Assembly: GCF_006636205.1 (NCBI RefSeq)
Contig: NZ_VIGB01000003.1
Location: forward strand, 6,264,501-6,328,500
Direction: 5' to 3'
Length of the DNA: 64,000 nt
From: Kitasatospora acidiphila
GTDB taxonomy: Bacteria > Actinomycetota > Actinomycetes > Streptomycetales > Streptomycetaceae
Below are positions 1 through 10,104 of this stretch, in pieces; positions within the stretch are counted from its first letter, which is position 1; the number at the start of each line of letters is the position of its first letter. Both the position numbers and the translations under genes were made by a program. Under the pieces are notes generated by a model. The model searched no databases, was not told where the DNA came from, and saw nothing but the letters and a program-made list of their open reading frames with translations.

Positions 1-6
1 GCGGGC

Positions 7-222
7 TCAGCCGCAGCAGCCGCCACCGCAGCAGCCGCCGCCACCGCCCGAGGACTGCGGCGCGCCCGTGCCGCCCGGAGAGGTGATGGCGACCGTGGAG
101 AGCAGCTTGGTGGTGTCCGGGTGGCCCTGCGGGCAGACCGCCGGAGCGTTGGCCTGCGCCATCGGGCGGCGCAGTTCGAAGGTGGCACCACAGGTGCGGC
201 AGCGGAAGTCATAACGTGGCAT
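7..222 (-). CDS. FmdB-family zinc ribbon protein
   Basis: A 71-residue protein opening with MPRYDFRC, the typical start of the FmdB/CxxC_CxxC regulatory family. A Cys-x2-Cys (CRTC) and a later Cys-x3-His (CPQGH) are the visible metal-ligand candidates of a small zinc ribbon. The tail is Gly/Ser-rich and ends in two Cys-Cys pairs separated by glycines, a feature common in actinobacterial members. The ATG at 222 is preferred over the upstream in-frame start because the family begins exactly here. The molecular role of these proteins is not established, so only the fold is assigned. Confidence 0.8.
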   Translation of the reverse strand: MPRYDFRCRTCGATFELRRPMAQANAPAVCPQGHPDTTKLLSTVAITSPGGTGAPQSSGGGGGCCGGGCCG

Positions 223-277
223 GACCGCAGCGTACCCGCGGGGGCACCCCGCCGCCGGGTGCTGCGGCAGCACCCGG

Positions 278-1539
278 CTAGTGGGCGTCCGCGCGGATCA
301 GCGCGACCACCTCGGCGGCCGCCTGCCGGGCGCCGTCCAGCTCGGTGAGGAACAGCCAGTAGTCGGGGTGCCGCCCGGCCGCCGACAGCGCGGCCACCGC
401 GCGGTCCACCCGCAGCACCGCGGCGTCCAACGGCCCGGCGTGGCGCGGGTCCGGGGTGCTGCGGCCGGCCATCGCCAGGCGCTGGGCGTCCCGCAGCGCG
501 AACCGGGCCCGCTCCACCTCGGCCGTCGGCTCGCTCGCCACCGCGGTCAGCCGGCGCAGCCGGTCCGCGACCGCCTGCGCCGAGCCGTCGGCGGTGTCCA
601 GCAGCGCGCGAACCGTGCCGAGCGCGGCCGTCGCCTCCGCCAGCGCTGCTCGTCACGGGCCCGGGCGGCTTCGGCGAGCCGGGCCTCGGCGGCCCGCACG
701 GCCTCGTCCAGTTGCTGCGGCACCCGCTGCAGGTCCTGCCAGCAGGCCGAGGCGAACCCCCGGCGCAGCTCGCTGAGGGTCGGCTCGACCACCGCCGATC
801 TGGTGCGCAGCGCGTCGATCCGGGTGCGCAGGCTGGCCAGCCGGCGGTCGATCCCGGCGGCCTGCTCGGGCAACTGCTCGGCCTCGGCCCGGATCTGAGC
901 CGCCTGCCGCCGGACCTCCGCGGCGCGCCGCAGGGTGTCCTTGATGCCGTGCCGGGTGACGCCCTCGTTGAGCTTGGTCAGCTCCGGCGCCAGCGCGGCC
1001 AACCGGGCCGCCGACTCGGTGGCGGTCAACCCGGCGGCCCGCACGGCGTCCAGCGCGGTGGTGGCGCCCAGCAGTTCCCGCTTGGCCTGCTCCACCGCCG
1101 GGGCGACCCGGGCCAGCTGGTCCTCGGCGTGCTGCACCAGCGGCTGCAGCCGGGCGAGGTAGGCGGTCAGTTCGGCCTGCGTGGCGGTCAACTGCTGCTG
1201 GGCGTGCCCCAGGCGCTGCCGGGCCTCGGCGACGGCCCCCGGCGGCAGCTCGGCGGCCTCCAGGTCGGCCGTGTCCAGCGCGGCGAAGTAGCCCAGCGTG
1301 ACCTGGTTGATCCGCTCGGTCAGACCCCGGTAGTCGGCCAGCGCCTGCCGCACCATCGCCGAGTCCTCGGCCGCCCGCACCGTCTCCACCGCGAGCTCCG
1401 CCTCCCGCTGGGCGGCCTCCAGGTCGTAGAAGGCCAGCTGCGCCGCATCCCGCGCGGCCACCGCCTCGTCCCGCTGGGTGTCGTTGCCGCGCCGCCACCA
1501 GGAGCCGCGCCCACCGCCACTGCCGAACGACCCGCTCAC
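278..1539 (-). CDS. Coiled-coil hypothetical protein, broken by a 1-nt frameshift
   Basis: About 420 residues when the break is bridged. The protein is Ala/Glu/Arg-rich with long heptad-like stretches throughout, so an extended coiled coil is likely, and no enzymatic motif is visible. The GTG at 1539 is chosen because an AGGGGG Shine-Dalgarno lies about 10 nt upstream. The N-terminus has a short basic WWRRG segment followed by the first helix. Near 640-655 the frame is lost after the segment ARDEQRW; an adjacent frame continues with EATAALGTVRALLDTADG and ends at 278. The span is 3n+2 nt, as expected for one missing base. I do not recognise a function. Confidence 0.6.
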
Positions 1540-1694
1540 CCAGCACCCCCTGCTCAACCCGCCGACCGGACCCCTCATTCTCCCCGATCGCCCCGCCCAC
1601 CCTTCGTACCGCCATATCCAGCAGGACGCCAGGCCGCGGATTAGGTACTCTTACCTCTCGCCGCACGGCCCCTCAGGGTGCCGCCCGGCGGCAG

Positions 1695-1769
1695 GGGTGC
1701 GTAGCTCAGTGGTAGAGCGCTGCTCTTACAAAGCAGATGTCGGCGGTTCGAAACCGTCCGCGCCCACCA
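1695..1769 (+). tRNA. tRNA-Val (anticodon TAC)
   Basis: Cloverleaf read by eye. The acceptor stem GGGTGCG pairs with CGCGCCC (one G-T pair), the D arm contains AGCTCAGTGGTAGAGC, and the anticodon stem is CTGCT/AGCAG with loop CTTACAA and TAC at 1727-1729. The T arm carries GGTTCGAAACC. The discriminator is A, and CCA is encoded at 1767-1769. The total of 75 nt is normal. It decodes GTA/GTG valine codons. Confidence 0.97.
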
Positions 1770-1773
1770 GAGG

Positions 1774-1805
1774 GAAGCCCCGGACCGGTCGCGGTCCGGG
1801 GCTTC
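1774..1805 (+). terminator. Hairpin downstream of tRNA-Val
   Basis: Perfect 13-bp inverted repeat (GAAGCCCCGGACC and its complement) with a 6-nt loop, starting 5 nt after the tRNA 3' end. No U-tract follows, as is usual in actinomycetes. It can also serve the convergent amidotransferase gene ending at 1834. Confidence 0.7.
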
Positions 1806-1833
1806 GCCGTTGGCGGGCTGCTGCGGTCGTGGG

Positions 1834-2694
1834 TCAGGCCGCCTGCGGGACCAGTTCGTGCATCTCGTCCTGGCCGTCCCGGATGCAGCCGTAGCTGCAC
1901 TCGGGGACGGGGTTCCAGGCACCGGAGAGGGCGCCGAGCGGTTCGGAGACCACGATGCGGGTCTCGTCGGAGACCAGGCGCAGGGTGCCGACCTCGGGGT
2001 GCAGGGCGCGCAGCGAATCGACGTCCGTGCTGTAGAAGAGCGATCGCGTGGCGCGCTCGGTGGAGTAGCGGAAGGCCCACAGCCGGTCGCCGTCGGACAC
2101 GGCCACCGTCATGTTGATGGCATTGGGTATGCCGTGGCGGGCGGCGGTGGCCTCCACCAGGCCGATCATGCGTTCCACCGCGCCTGGGACGTCGTTCTCC
2201 ATGCCGAGGGTGAGGGCGAGGTAGAACATGGTCTCCGAGTCGGTGGTGCCCTCGATCGAGGGGAAGAGGGAGGGGTCGACCGCGAGCATGAGCTCCCGGC
2301 GGATCTCGTGGAAGCGGTTGATCAGGCCGTTGTGCATCCACAGCCACTGCTTGTAGCGGAACGGGTGGCAGTTGCTCTCCTGGGTCGCCGTGCCCGTGCC
2401 GGTGGCGGCGCGGATGTGGGCGAAGAACAGGTGCGAGCGGACGTGGGAGGCCAGGTCGTGCAGGTTGCGGTTGCTCCAGGCCGGTCCGACGCCGTGGAAC
2501 ACCGCCGGCGTCTCGTCCGGATCGAGTGGGCCGACGGCCGGGTCGGTGTACCAGCCGACGCCGAAGCCGTCGCCGTTGGTCGTCTCGGCGCCGAGACGGG
2601 AGTGGCGGCTCTGGTCGATCAGGGAGTGTTCGGGCTTGTAGATCAGTTCGTCGAGCAGGATGGGTGTCCCGGAGTAGGCCAGCCATCGGCACAT
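1834..2694 (-). CDS. Class II glutamine amidotransferase (YafJ/EgtC-like)
   Basis: 286 residues beginning MCRWLAYSG, so that Cys2 becomes the N-terminal nucleophile after Met removal, the hallmark of Ntn-type class II glutamine amidotransferases. The following NGDGFGVGWY segment matches the substrate pocket of the family, and HIRAATG and NCHPF are the usual downstream motifs. The protein carries only the amidotransferase domain and lacks a synthase domain, as in YafJ and EgtC. EgtC hydrolyses a gamma-glutamyl intermediate of ergothioneine synthesis, but no other egt gene is adjacent, so that role is not claimed. GGTGAG lies 7 nt before the ATG. Confidence 0.85.
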   Translation of the reverse strand: MCRWLAYSGTPILLDELIYKPEHSLIDQSRHSRLGAETTNGDGFGVGWYTDPAVGPLDPDETPAVFHGVGPAWSNRNLHDLASHVRSHLFFAHIRAATGTGTATQESNCHPFRYKQWLWMHNGLINRFHEIRRELMLAVDPSLFPSIEGTTDSETMFYLALTLGMENDVPGAVERMIGLVEATAARHGIPNAINMTVAVSDGDRLWAFRYSTERATRSLFYSTDVDSLRALHPEVGTLRLVSDETRIVVSEPLGALSGAWNPVPECSYGCIRDGQDEMHELVPQAA

Positions 2695-2808
2695 GGGTTC
2701 TCACCACCTTGCCGGCACTGCGAGGCGCGCGGCGTCGAGGCATGCCGTCCCTTCCACGGTAGGACGGTGTGTCGGCGGGGGCGCGTCGACGCTCGGCGAG
2801 TGGGCGGC

Positions 2809-2824
2809 GAGCAAGCGCTTGCTC
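2809..2824. other. 16-bp perfect palindrome at gene end
   Basis: GAGCAAGCGCTTGCTC is a perfect palindrome overlapping the stop codon region of the DUF899 gene. It has no loop, so it is a poor terminator; a protein-binding site is possible. Nothing else supports a function. Confidence 0.3.
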
Positions 2825-3527
2825 AGTAGTCCAGCCCCGGGAACCAGTCGCCGCGCCCCTGCGGGGTGAGGTCCAGCAGGTTCCAGACCGGCGAGAGCAG
2901 GTCGATGCCGCGCTGGTCGATGTCGGAGTCCATCCTGGGGCGGGTCGAGTACTGGTGGCGGATGGTGCCGTCGGGGTCCTTGGTGAACACCGAGATCGTC
3001 GAGTCCTGGTTGCCCGCCTCGTCCTCGCTGCCCAGGTCGTACTTGAACGAGCCGGCCCCGCAGCTGAGCAGCCGCAGCCGGTCCCAGCGCCGCCGCCGGG
3101 CGTGCTCCCGCAGCTGCTCCGGGTCGGCGGCGGCGATCACCACGAAGTCGGCCCGGCGCTGCACATGGCCGACCACGCCGTTGAAGCCGTCGATCCACAG
3201 GGTGCACATCGGGCAAGGGTCGACCTGCTTCTTGCCGTACATGAACTGGTAGACCAGCAGGGGGCGTCCGGGTTCGGTGAAGAGCGAGGACAGCTGGACC
3301 GGACGGACCGGCAGGTCGCCCTGGTCGAGGTGGGCCGGGCCCTCCAGGAAGATGTAGTCGGTCACCGCCGGACCGGTCGGCAGGGCCCGCCGCCGCTCCG
3401 CGACCCCCTCGCGCTGCCGCATCAACTCGATCTCGGCGCGCTGCAGTTGTTCACGCGCCTCGGCGTACTCGGGGCTCTCGTTGGGCAACCGGGTGGCATA
3501 CGGGTGGAACGGCGAGACTGAGGACAT
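2823..3527 (-). CDS. DUF899 family (thioredoxin-like) protein
   Basis: 234 residues starting MSSVSPFHPYATRLPNESPEY. The DUF899 signature is clear: LLVYQFMYGKKQ followed by CPMCTLWIDGFNG, a CxxC redox-like pair in a thioredoxin-type fold, then an aspartate-rich YDLGSEDEAGNQD segment and a C-terminal DWFPGLDY. These soluble proteins are common in actinomycetes and have no established reaction. The start at 3527 fits the usual N-terminus; the open frame continues upstream without family similarity. It lies between an acylase and an amidotransferase on the same strand with no clear operon link. Confidence 0.85.
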   Translation of the reverse strand: MSSVSPFHPYATRLPNESPEYAEAREQLQRAEIELMRQREGVAERRRALPTGPAVTDYIFLEGPAHLDQGDLPVRPVQLSSLFTEPGRPLLVYQFMYGKKQVDPCPMCTLWIDGFNGVVGHVQRRADFVVIAAADPEQLREHARRRRWDRLRLLSCGAGSFKYDLGSEDEAGNQDSTISVFTKDPDGTIRHQYSTRPRMDSDIDQRGIDLLSPVWNLLDLTPQGRGDWFPGLDY

Positions 3528-3619
3528 GCGGCCAGCGTCGGCCGGGGCGGTGGGCCGGGCAACCGGGGTGTGCCGGACGGGTGGTGCGGGGCGCGGCCCC
3601 GCACCACCCGCCGGATGGC

Positions 3620-6463
3620 TCAGCGGTGGCTCGGGAACTCCACCACCTGCTGGTAGGTCGGCCGGTTCTGCCAGGTGGTGGTCGCGTCGGTGACCCCACC
3701 CAACGGGCGCTGGATGATCCCGTCGGCGCACCACTGGTCACCCGCCGAGCAGTTGCCGTCGCCCGGGTAGACCTGGGACGCGCTCTCGGCGGCGGCCTGC
3801 TGCAGGGTGTTCAGCAGCACCGTCCGGCAGGCCGCCAACTGCCCGCCGCCGCAGAACTGCTGGGCCAGCGGACCGGCCACCGGGTGACCGAGCACCGAGC
3901 GCAGGTCCTTGTCCAGGTAGCTCCACCAGCCGTACTGGAACGACGAACCCTTGTGCGGGATCGACTCGTTGGCGCTCACCGAGCCGCTGGTGGACCCGGT
4001 CTGCCCGCCCGAGGGCGACTCGTTGATCTGCAGGGCGCCGGTCAGCGCGGTGTAGGCCTGGTCGCCGAGGCCGGGGTGCATGACGCCGTCGGCGAGCAGC
4101 GGCCACCAGGCGTCCATCACCTGGATCGCGGTGGCGTCGGTGTAGGCGTGGCTGCCCGCGGAGGTCTCCACCCGCTTGCTGCCGGATGCCTGCCAGGAGG
4201 TCAACTCCTGGACGACCGAAGCGAGCTGGGGATCGGTCACCGGAGAGCTGCCAATCACCTGGAGCAGTTCGGGCAGCACGTCCTCACCACGCAGGTCGGT
4301 GACCGCGGCGTCCTCCATCGCCTGGGTGAGCGAGGCCCGGGTCACCCCGCCCTTGGCGACCAGCGCCTTGACCCGGGAGTCCAGCAGATTGGCCCGGTGC
4401 ACCGAGCCGTCGCCGAACCCGGCCGCACCGTAGTCCGCGGCCTGCTTGTTGTTCCAGGAGACGTAGTAGTCCTGGTCGACGGACTGCGGGTGCTGGGACG
4501 GCGGGGTGTACCGGGCGGTGTTGGTGGCAGGGTCGAACCCCTGCCACTCGTAAGCGGCTTGGGCCATGACCGGCAGGCCGGGGTCGACTCCGGGCGCCCG
4601 CACCGGGTTGTTCCCGGAGTTGTAGTAGGCGGTGTGCTGGGAGTCGGCGTAGAACCAGTTGAAGGTGTAGTTGATGTTCTGCACCGCCTGCTGGAAACCG
4701 GCCGGACCCTGCACCACGGACGGGTCGTTGAGCATCTGGAACCCGACGATCGAGTCGACCTCGTGCTTGTAGCTGGAACGCAGCGAGGTGAACGCCACCG
4801 GCTGCCCGCCGACCGTGCCGCGGGCCGTCACCAGGCCGTAGTCGGAGCGGTACATCACCAGTGAGTAGGAGCCGGCCGGGGTGGAGTCGGCGGTGGTCGG
4901 CGACCAGGAGTCGTTCTGCACCAGCTTGTCGAACGGGGTGCAGACCCCGTGGTAGAGGTAGGACTCGGCGGCCAGCGTCACCGGGGAGCCGTCGGTGGTG
5001 CAGAGCGGCACGGCGTAGGTGTCGGTGATGTCCTGCCCGGCCGAGGTGGCGCTCCACGCGTAGTCCTGGCCGCGGCCCAGCTCGACGTAGAAGCTCAGCC
5101 CGGCGAAGGCGGCGCCGCGGGCGCTGATCCCCGGGCCCTGCAGCTCCTCCAGCATCAGCAGCTGCGGTGCGAAGTAGCCGGTCTGCGGGCCGAATACCGC
5201 CACGGGATGTCCGCTGGAGGTGTACTTGCCGGACACCACCAGGGCGTTGGACATGCCGTGCTTGGCGGTCAGCAGATTGCCGGGCAGCACGCCGGCGGCG
5301 GCCGTGGTGCTGCTGGTGGCCGATCCGGTGGCGTTGTAGATCAGTTGCTCGGGCACCACCGAGCCCTGGTCCGGCATCGCGACGCCCTGCGGGTTGTTCG
5401 GCGGCAGCGCGTACGGGAACGACTGGCCGTCGTGCAGGGTGGTGACCGCCTCCGGGTCGTTGGCCTCGCGCAGCGAGAGCCACAACTGGTCGCCGAGCGC
5501 GGTGCCGTAGCGGGCCTCGGCGGCCTGCTTGACCGCGGCCGACTGCAGTTCGCCACCGCCGCCGGAGCCGAACAGCGCGCCGATCACCGAGGCCAGCGCG
5601 ACCAGGTCGGTCAGCTTGAACGGCTGTATCGAGCCGGCGTTGGTGATGGCGTTGACCTGCCCGGTCAGGTCGTACTCGCCCGGGAAGTAGCGGCCGTTGT
5701 AGGACTCGTTGATGTACTGGTTGATCCCGTCGACATAGGCCTGGGCGTCGGCGAGGGCCTGCTTGGTGCGGGCGTTCTGGTTGGCCAACGCGTCGATCTG
5801 CCCCTGGAGTTCGTCCTCGGTGTAGGGCGCGGCCTGCCAGAAGCTCTGCTCCAGCTGCCGGTTGGCGGCCGCGCCGCCGGCGAAGCCGGACAGCTCGCCC
5901 CGGCCGACGTGCCGGAACAGGTCCATCACCCAGAGCCGGTCCTGGGCGGCCGCGTAGCCGGCCCCGAACTCGGTGCCGTACCTGGTCGTTCCGGTGATGT
6001 GCGGCACGCCGACCTTGTCGCGCAGGATGGTGACGTCCGGGCGCGGGTTGCTGGTGCTGGTCACCTGGCCGGCCGGGATGCCGAACGAGGAGTCGTTGAA
6101 GAAGTTGTTCAACTGGCCGTTGGTGAGGCCGGGGTAGCCGGATGCGAGCGCGGAGTAGGGGCCGAGCTGGTCGTCGGTGTGGGCCGGTTTGGTGCCGAAC
6201 ACCTTGTTGGCGAGGATGTCGGCAAGGGTGGCGTTGCCGTTCTCGCCGGGCGGCAGGATGTCGTTGCACTGGCCGGCGCAGTAGTCGTTGGCGGCGGCGG
6301 CCCGGCCGGTCGCGTGGCCGGTCGCGGCCTGGGCGGTCACGGCGCCCGGCACGGCCGCCAGCAGAGCGGCGGCCACAGTGGCGGCGAGCGCGGTTCTGAT
6401 CCCGGTGGAGCGACGGTCACCGGCGTGTGGTCGCCGGATCCGCAAGGGCATGCGTGGGGGCAC
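3620..6463 (-). CDS. Secreted penicillin acylase family protein (Ntn hydrolase)
   Basis: 947 residues, normal for the family. The N-terminus has an Arg-rich region and a hydrophobic stretch ending AVTAQA, a signal peptide. The first domain carries the alpha-chain pattern (VPHITG, GAGYAAAQDRLWVMDLFRHVGRGELS). The self-processing site is visible as HGM/SNALVVSG; Ser405 would become the N-terminal nucleophile of the beta chain after spacer removal, which is standard for penicillin and acyl-homoserine-lactone acylases. The substrate (beta-lactam, acyl-homoserine lactone or acyl peptide) cannot be told from sequence. The GTG start at 6463 is supported by GAGGAG 7 nt upstream. Confidence 0.9.
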   Translation of the reverse strand: MPPRMPLRIRRPHAGDRRSTGIRTALAATVAAALLAAVPGAVTAQAATGHATGRAAAANDYCAGQCNDILPPGENGNATLADILANKVFGTKPAHTDDQLGPYSALASGYPGLTNGQLNNFFNDSSFGIPAGQVTSTSNPRPDVTILRDKVGVPHITGTTRYGTEFGAGYAAAQDRLWVMDLFRHVGRGELSGFAGGAAANRQLEQSFWQAAPYTEDELQGQIDALANQNARTKQALADAQAYVDGINQYINESYNGRYFPGEYDLTGQVNAITNAGSIQPFKLTDLVALASVIGALFGSGGGGELQSAAVKQAAEARYGTALGDQLWLSLREANDPEAVTTLHDGQSFPYALPPNNPQGVAMPDQGSVVPEQLIYNATGSATSSTTAAAGVLPGNLLTAKHGMSNALVVSGKYTSSGHPVAVFGPQTGYFAPQLLMLEELQGPGISARGAAFAGLSFYVELGRGQDYAWSATSAGQDITDTYAVPLCTTDGSPVTLAAESYLYHGVCTPFDKLVQNDSWSPTTADSTPAGSYSLVMYRSDYGLVTARGTVGGQPVAFTSLRSSYKHEVDSIVGFQMLNDPSVVQGPAGFQQAVQNINYTFNWFYADSQHTAYYNSGNNPVRAPGVDPGLPVMAQAAYEWQGFDPATNTARYTPPSQHPQSVDQDYYVSWNNKQAADYGAAGFGDGSVHRANLLDSRVKALVAKGGVTRASLTQAMEDAAVTDLRGEDVLPELLQVIGSSPVTDPQLASVVQELTSWQASGSKRVETSAGSHAYTDATAIQVMDAWWPLLADGVMHPGLGDQAYTALTGALQINESPSGGQTGSTSGSVSANESIPHKGSSFQYGWWSYLDKDLRSVLGHPVAGPLAQQFCGGGQLAACRTVLLNTLQQAAAESASQVYPGDGNCSAGDQWCADGIIQRPLGGVTDATTTWQNRPTYQQVVEFPSHR

Positions 6464-6736
6464 GATCAGGCTCCTCGCTGTGCAGGAAAGGAAACCTGAC
6501 GGTAAGTCGGATTCTGTTCGGTGCCTAGCCGCTGTGCGCGGATTCAGTGTGATTATTTGTCATGTCTTGACGACTTCGAGGGGTGCGGGCGGTGCCTTCG
6601 AGGGGGAGGGGCGGCGCCGGGCGCGGCGGAGGGCAGTCGTACCGGTTGTAAGGGAGAGATAAAGCGCTGGCAGCAGTTCGCCTGTTCGACAGATCCCTTT
6701 GGCCCAGCGCACGTCCAGGGCGGCAACAACCAAGGC

Positions 6737-7989
6737 ATGCGAGTCGCCATCGTCACCGAGTCCTTTCCGCCGGAAGTCAACGGCGTCGCCCACAGCGTGC
6801 TGCGCACCGCCGAGCACCTGGTGCGGCGCGGCCACCAGCCCTGGTCATCACCCCGGCCCCGGCCCGCGGCTCCAGCAGCCCCGAGCACACCTTCGGCCCC
6901 GAGGCCGCCGACCTGCCGGTGGTGCGGATCCCCTCAGTCCCGCTGCCCGGCTATCCGCAGGTGCGGCTCGCCCTGCCCAGCTCCCGGCTGGGCGCGGCAC
7001 TGGCCGCCCACCGGCCCGACCTGGTCCACCTGGCCAGCCCGTTCATCCTCGGCGCCCGAGGCATGGCGCAGGCCGCCCGGCTCGGCCTGCCCAGCGTGGC
7101 CGTCTACCAGACCGACCTGGCCGGCTACGCCCAGGCGTACCGGATCGGCGGCGGCCTCGGCGCGGCCGCCGCCTGGCAACGGATCCGCACCATCCACCGG
7201 GCCGCCACCCGCACCCTGGCGCCCTCCACCCCCGCCGCCCAGGACCTCACCGCGCACGGCGTCCCGCGCGTCCACCTGTGGCCGCGCGGCGTCGACTCGC
7301 TGCGCTTCCACCCCCGCCACCGCGACCAGGCGCTGCGCCGGGCGCTCGCCCCCGGTGGCGAGGTGCTGGTCGGCTACGTCGGCCGGCTGGCCCCCGAGAA
7401 GCGGGTCGACCTGCTCGCCGGAGTGGCCGCCCTGCCCGGTGTCCGGCTGGTGGTGATCGGCGACGGGCCGAGCGCCGGCGCGCTGCGCGAACTGCTGCCC
7501 GGTGCGGTGTTCCTGGGGCGGCGCACCGGCGAGGAACTGGCCCGCTGCTACGCCAGCCTCGACCTGTTCGTGCACACCGGTCCGCTGGAGACCTTCTGCC
7601 AGACCATCCAGGAGGCGATGGCCAGCGGCGTCGCGGTGGTCGGCCCGGCCGCCGGCGGGCCGCTCGACCTGATCGGGCACCGCCGCACCGGCCTGCTGGT
7701 CGCCCCGCGCGACCAGCGCGCCGTCACCGAGGCGGTCGCCGAACTCGCCGCCGACCCGCAGCGCCGCGCCGCCTACGGGCAGGCCGGCCGGGGCGACGTC
7801 ACCGCCCGCACCTGGGAGGCGATGGGGGACCTGCTGCTGCGGCACTACGCGGAGGCGCTGGCGGAGCACCGCGGCACGCCGGTGCGCTACGACGCGGTGC
7901 CGGCGGCTCCCGCGCAGCCCGTCGAGGAGTTCCCCGCTCCGGTCGCTCCGATCGAGCACCCGGCTCCCGTCGAGGAGCAGGCGGTATGA
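6737..7989 (+). CDS. GT4 glycosyltransferase, broken by a 1-nt frameshift
   Basis: About 417 residues when bridged. It starts MRVAIVTESFPPEVNGVA, the N-terminal nucleotide-fold motif of the PimB/MgtA group of GT-B mannosyltransferases. It continues with VGYVGRLAPEKRVDLL and the donor-binding PLETFCQTIQEAMASGVAVVG. After RRGHQ near 6838-6845 the frame changes, and the continuation LVITPAPARG is in the next frame; one base is missing. The span is 3n+2. The stop overlaps the next start (ATGA), so the three genes to 10035 form one operon. The likely role is transfer of a sugar to a lipid or glycan at the cytoplasmic membrane. Confidence 0.75.
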
Positions 7990-9137
7990 GCTCCTCACTG
8001 CGCATCGTCCGGCTGGCCAACTTCGTCACCCCGGTGTCCGGCGGCCTGCGCACCGCGCTGCGCCACCTCGGCGCCGGCTACCTGGCCGCCGGGCATGAAC
8101 CGGTGCTGGTGGTGCCCGGCCCCGAGCACCGCGACGAACTCACCGAACAGGGCCGGGTGGTGACCCTCCCGGGCCCGGTGCTGCCGGCCAGCGGCGGCTA
8201 CCGGCTGCTCACCGACCGGATGGCCGTCGCCCGGCTGCTGCACCGGCTGGCCCCCGACCGACTGGAGGTCTCCGACCGCACCACGCTGCGCTGGACCGGC
8301 AGTTGGGCCCGGCGCAACGGGGTGCCCGCGGCGATGGTCTCGCACGAGAGCGCCACCGGCCTGCTCCGCACCCGGGGCCTGCCCGAGCCTGCCGCCCGGG
8401 CCCTCGCCGACCGCCTCAACTCCCGCACCGCGCACGCATATGACACCGTGATCTGCACCACCGACTGGGCCGCCGACGAGTTCCGCCGACTCGGCGTCCA
8501 GCACCTGGTGCAGGCGCCGCTCGGCGTGGATCTGGACCGACTGCACCCATGGCGGCACGACCCGGCCGTGCGGCAGCGCTATGTGACGGATGGTCAGACC
8601 ATGCTGATGCTCTGCTCGCGGCTCTCGGCGGAGAAACGGCCGGGGCGGGCGCTGGACGCGCTGGCCGAGCTGCGCCGCACCGGGCTGGACGCCGTCCTGG
8701 TGGTGGCCGGCACCGGCCCGCTGCGGGAACGGCTGCAACGGCGCGCCGGGCGCGAGGGGCTGCCCGTGCGGTTCCTCGGCCACATCGCCGAACGGGCCGA
8801 GCTCAGCGCCCTGTTGGCCTCGGCCGATGTGGTGCTGGCGCCCGGGCCGATCGAGACCTTCGGGCTGGCCGCGCTGGAGGCGCTGGCCTGCGGCACCCCG
8901 GTGGCGGTCAGCCGTTCCTCGGCGCTGCCCGGCATCGTGGCCGACGCGGGCGCGGTGGCCGCCGACACCGGACCAGGATTCGCCGCAGCGGTACGGGAGT
9001 TGCTGGCCCGCCCCGAGGACCGGCGGCGCACCGAGGCCCGGGCCCGGGCCGAGCAGTACAGCTGGGACGCAGCGGTCGCGGCGTTCCTGGCCATCCACGA
9101 ACGGAGCAGAGCACGCAGCGTCGGGAGCATGACATGA
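7986..9137 (+). CDS. GT4 family glycosyltransferase
   Basis: 383 residues, intact. The N-terminal domain begins MSSSLRIVRLANFVTPVSGG, where the Gly-Gly loop near the start is typical of GT-B enzymes. The C-terminal domain shows CSRLSAEKRPGRALDAL and the nucleotide-sugar site APGPIETFGLAALEALACG (E-x7-E). It overlaps its neighbours by 4 nt on each side (7986-7989 and 9134-9137), so translation is coupled. With the preceding GT4 enzyme and the following SGNH hydrolase it probably builds and trims or deacylates one glycoconjugate. The donor sugar is unknown. Confidence 0.88.
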   Translation: MSSSLRIVRLANFVTPVSGGLRTALRHLGAGYLAAGHEPVLVVPGPEHRDELTEQGRVVTLPGPVLPASGGYRLLTDRMAVARLLHRLAPDRLEVSDRTTLRWTGSWARRNGVPAAMVSHESATGLLRTRGLPEPAARALADRLNSRTAHAYDTVICTTDWAADEFRRLGVQHLVQAPLGVDLDRLHPWRHDPAVRQRYVTDGQTMLMLCSRLSAEKRPGRALDALAELRRTGLDAVLVVAGTGPLRERLQRRAGREGLPVRFLGHIAERAELSALLASADVVLAPGPIETFGLAALEALACGTPVAVSRSSALPGIVADAGAVAADTGPGFAAAVRELLARPEDRRRTEARARAEQYSWDAAVAAFLAIHERSRARSVGSMT

Positions 9138-10035
9138 CCGCACCCACCCACTCCGCGCCCGCGATCGCGGCCGCCCCGGTTGAGATCGTCCGCTTCGCCG
9201 CCCTGGGCGACTCCGTCACCGAGGGGGTCGGCGCCCCCGCCGGCCCGCCATGCCCGGCTGGCGGGGCTGGCCGGCACTGCTGGCACCCGCGTTGGCGGCC
9301 GACCCGGCCCACGTGCTGCACCGCAACCTGGCGGTCAGCGGCGCCCGCAGCGCCGACCTGGTCAGCCGGCAACTCCCCGCCGCGCTGGCCATGCGGCCGC
9401 ACCTGGTGGCGGTTGTGGCGGGCGGCAACGACACCCTGCGGGCCGACTTCGACATCGCCCGCACCGCCACCGACCTCGACACCGCACTACGCGAACTCGC
9501 CGCCGCTGGAGCAGTGTTGCTCACCGCGTGCCTGCCCGACCCGGGCCGACTGCTCCGGCTGCCCGGACCGCTGGCCCGCCCGCTCGCCCGCCGGATGGCG
9601 GCCGTCAACACCGTGGTGCACGAGCTCTCCCGCCGTCATGACGCGATCCATCTGCACCTGGCCGAGCTGCCCTGGCTGCGCGACCGGCCGCTGCTCAGCG
9701 CCGACCGCCTGCACCCCAGCCCCGCCGGGCACCTGCTGATCGCCCGCGAGTTCCACGCCTGCCTCGCCGCCGCCGGTCACCCGGTGGGCCCGCCACCCGC
9801 CGCGGTGCTGGCCCCACCGGCCCCCGGCCGCTGCGCCGACCTGTGGTGGCTGGCCACCCGGGGAACAGCGTGGCTGGCGCGGCGCGGCGTCGACCTGTTG
9901 CCCGGCCTGCTGGCCCTGGCGGCCGCCGAAACCGTGCAGCAACTCCGCGGCCGGGGCACCGAGTTGGACGCCCGCGCCGAGGCGGCGGCCCGGGCGGCGA
10001 CGGCGGGGGTGCCCGGCGGCCCGGGGCGGGGCTGA
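9134..10035 (+). CDS. SGNH/GDSL hydrolase, broken by a 1-nt frameshift
   Basis: About 300 residues when bridged. Block I is FAALGDSVTEGVG (GDS nucleophile Ser), block III is VAVVAGGNDTLR (GGND) and block V is SADRLHPSPAGH (DxxH), so the Ser-Asp-His set is complete. Near 9240-9250 the frame changes between GAPAGP and PMPGWRGWPALL; one C appears to be missing from GGCCCGCCATG. The C-terminal 80 residues are a basic helical extension. These enzymes deacylate esters of sugars or lipids, and its place in a glycosyltransferase operon suggests glycan O-acyl hydrolysis (inference). Confidence 0.78.
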
Positions 10036-10104
10036 AATTCCCAGCGGTGCCGGCCGCCGGGCAGTATGCTCTCCGCCGTCGTCGTCGAGTGAGGAGGTGA
10101 GGTT

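Noticed and set aside
1641..1922. Short minus-strand ORF across tRNA-Val
   Set aside because: It translates the tRNA antisense; such ORFs are classic artefacts.
4949..6499. Long plus-strand open frame opposite the acylase gene
   Set aside because: Val/Gly/Arg/Ala-rich translation without motifs; a high-GC shadow of the minus-strand acylase.
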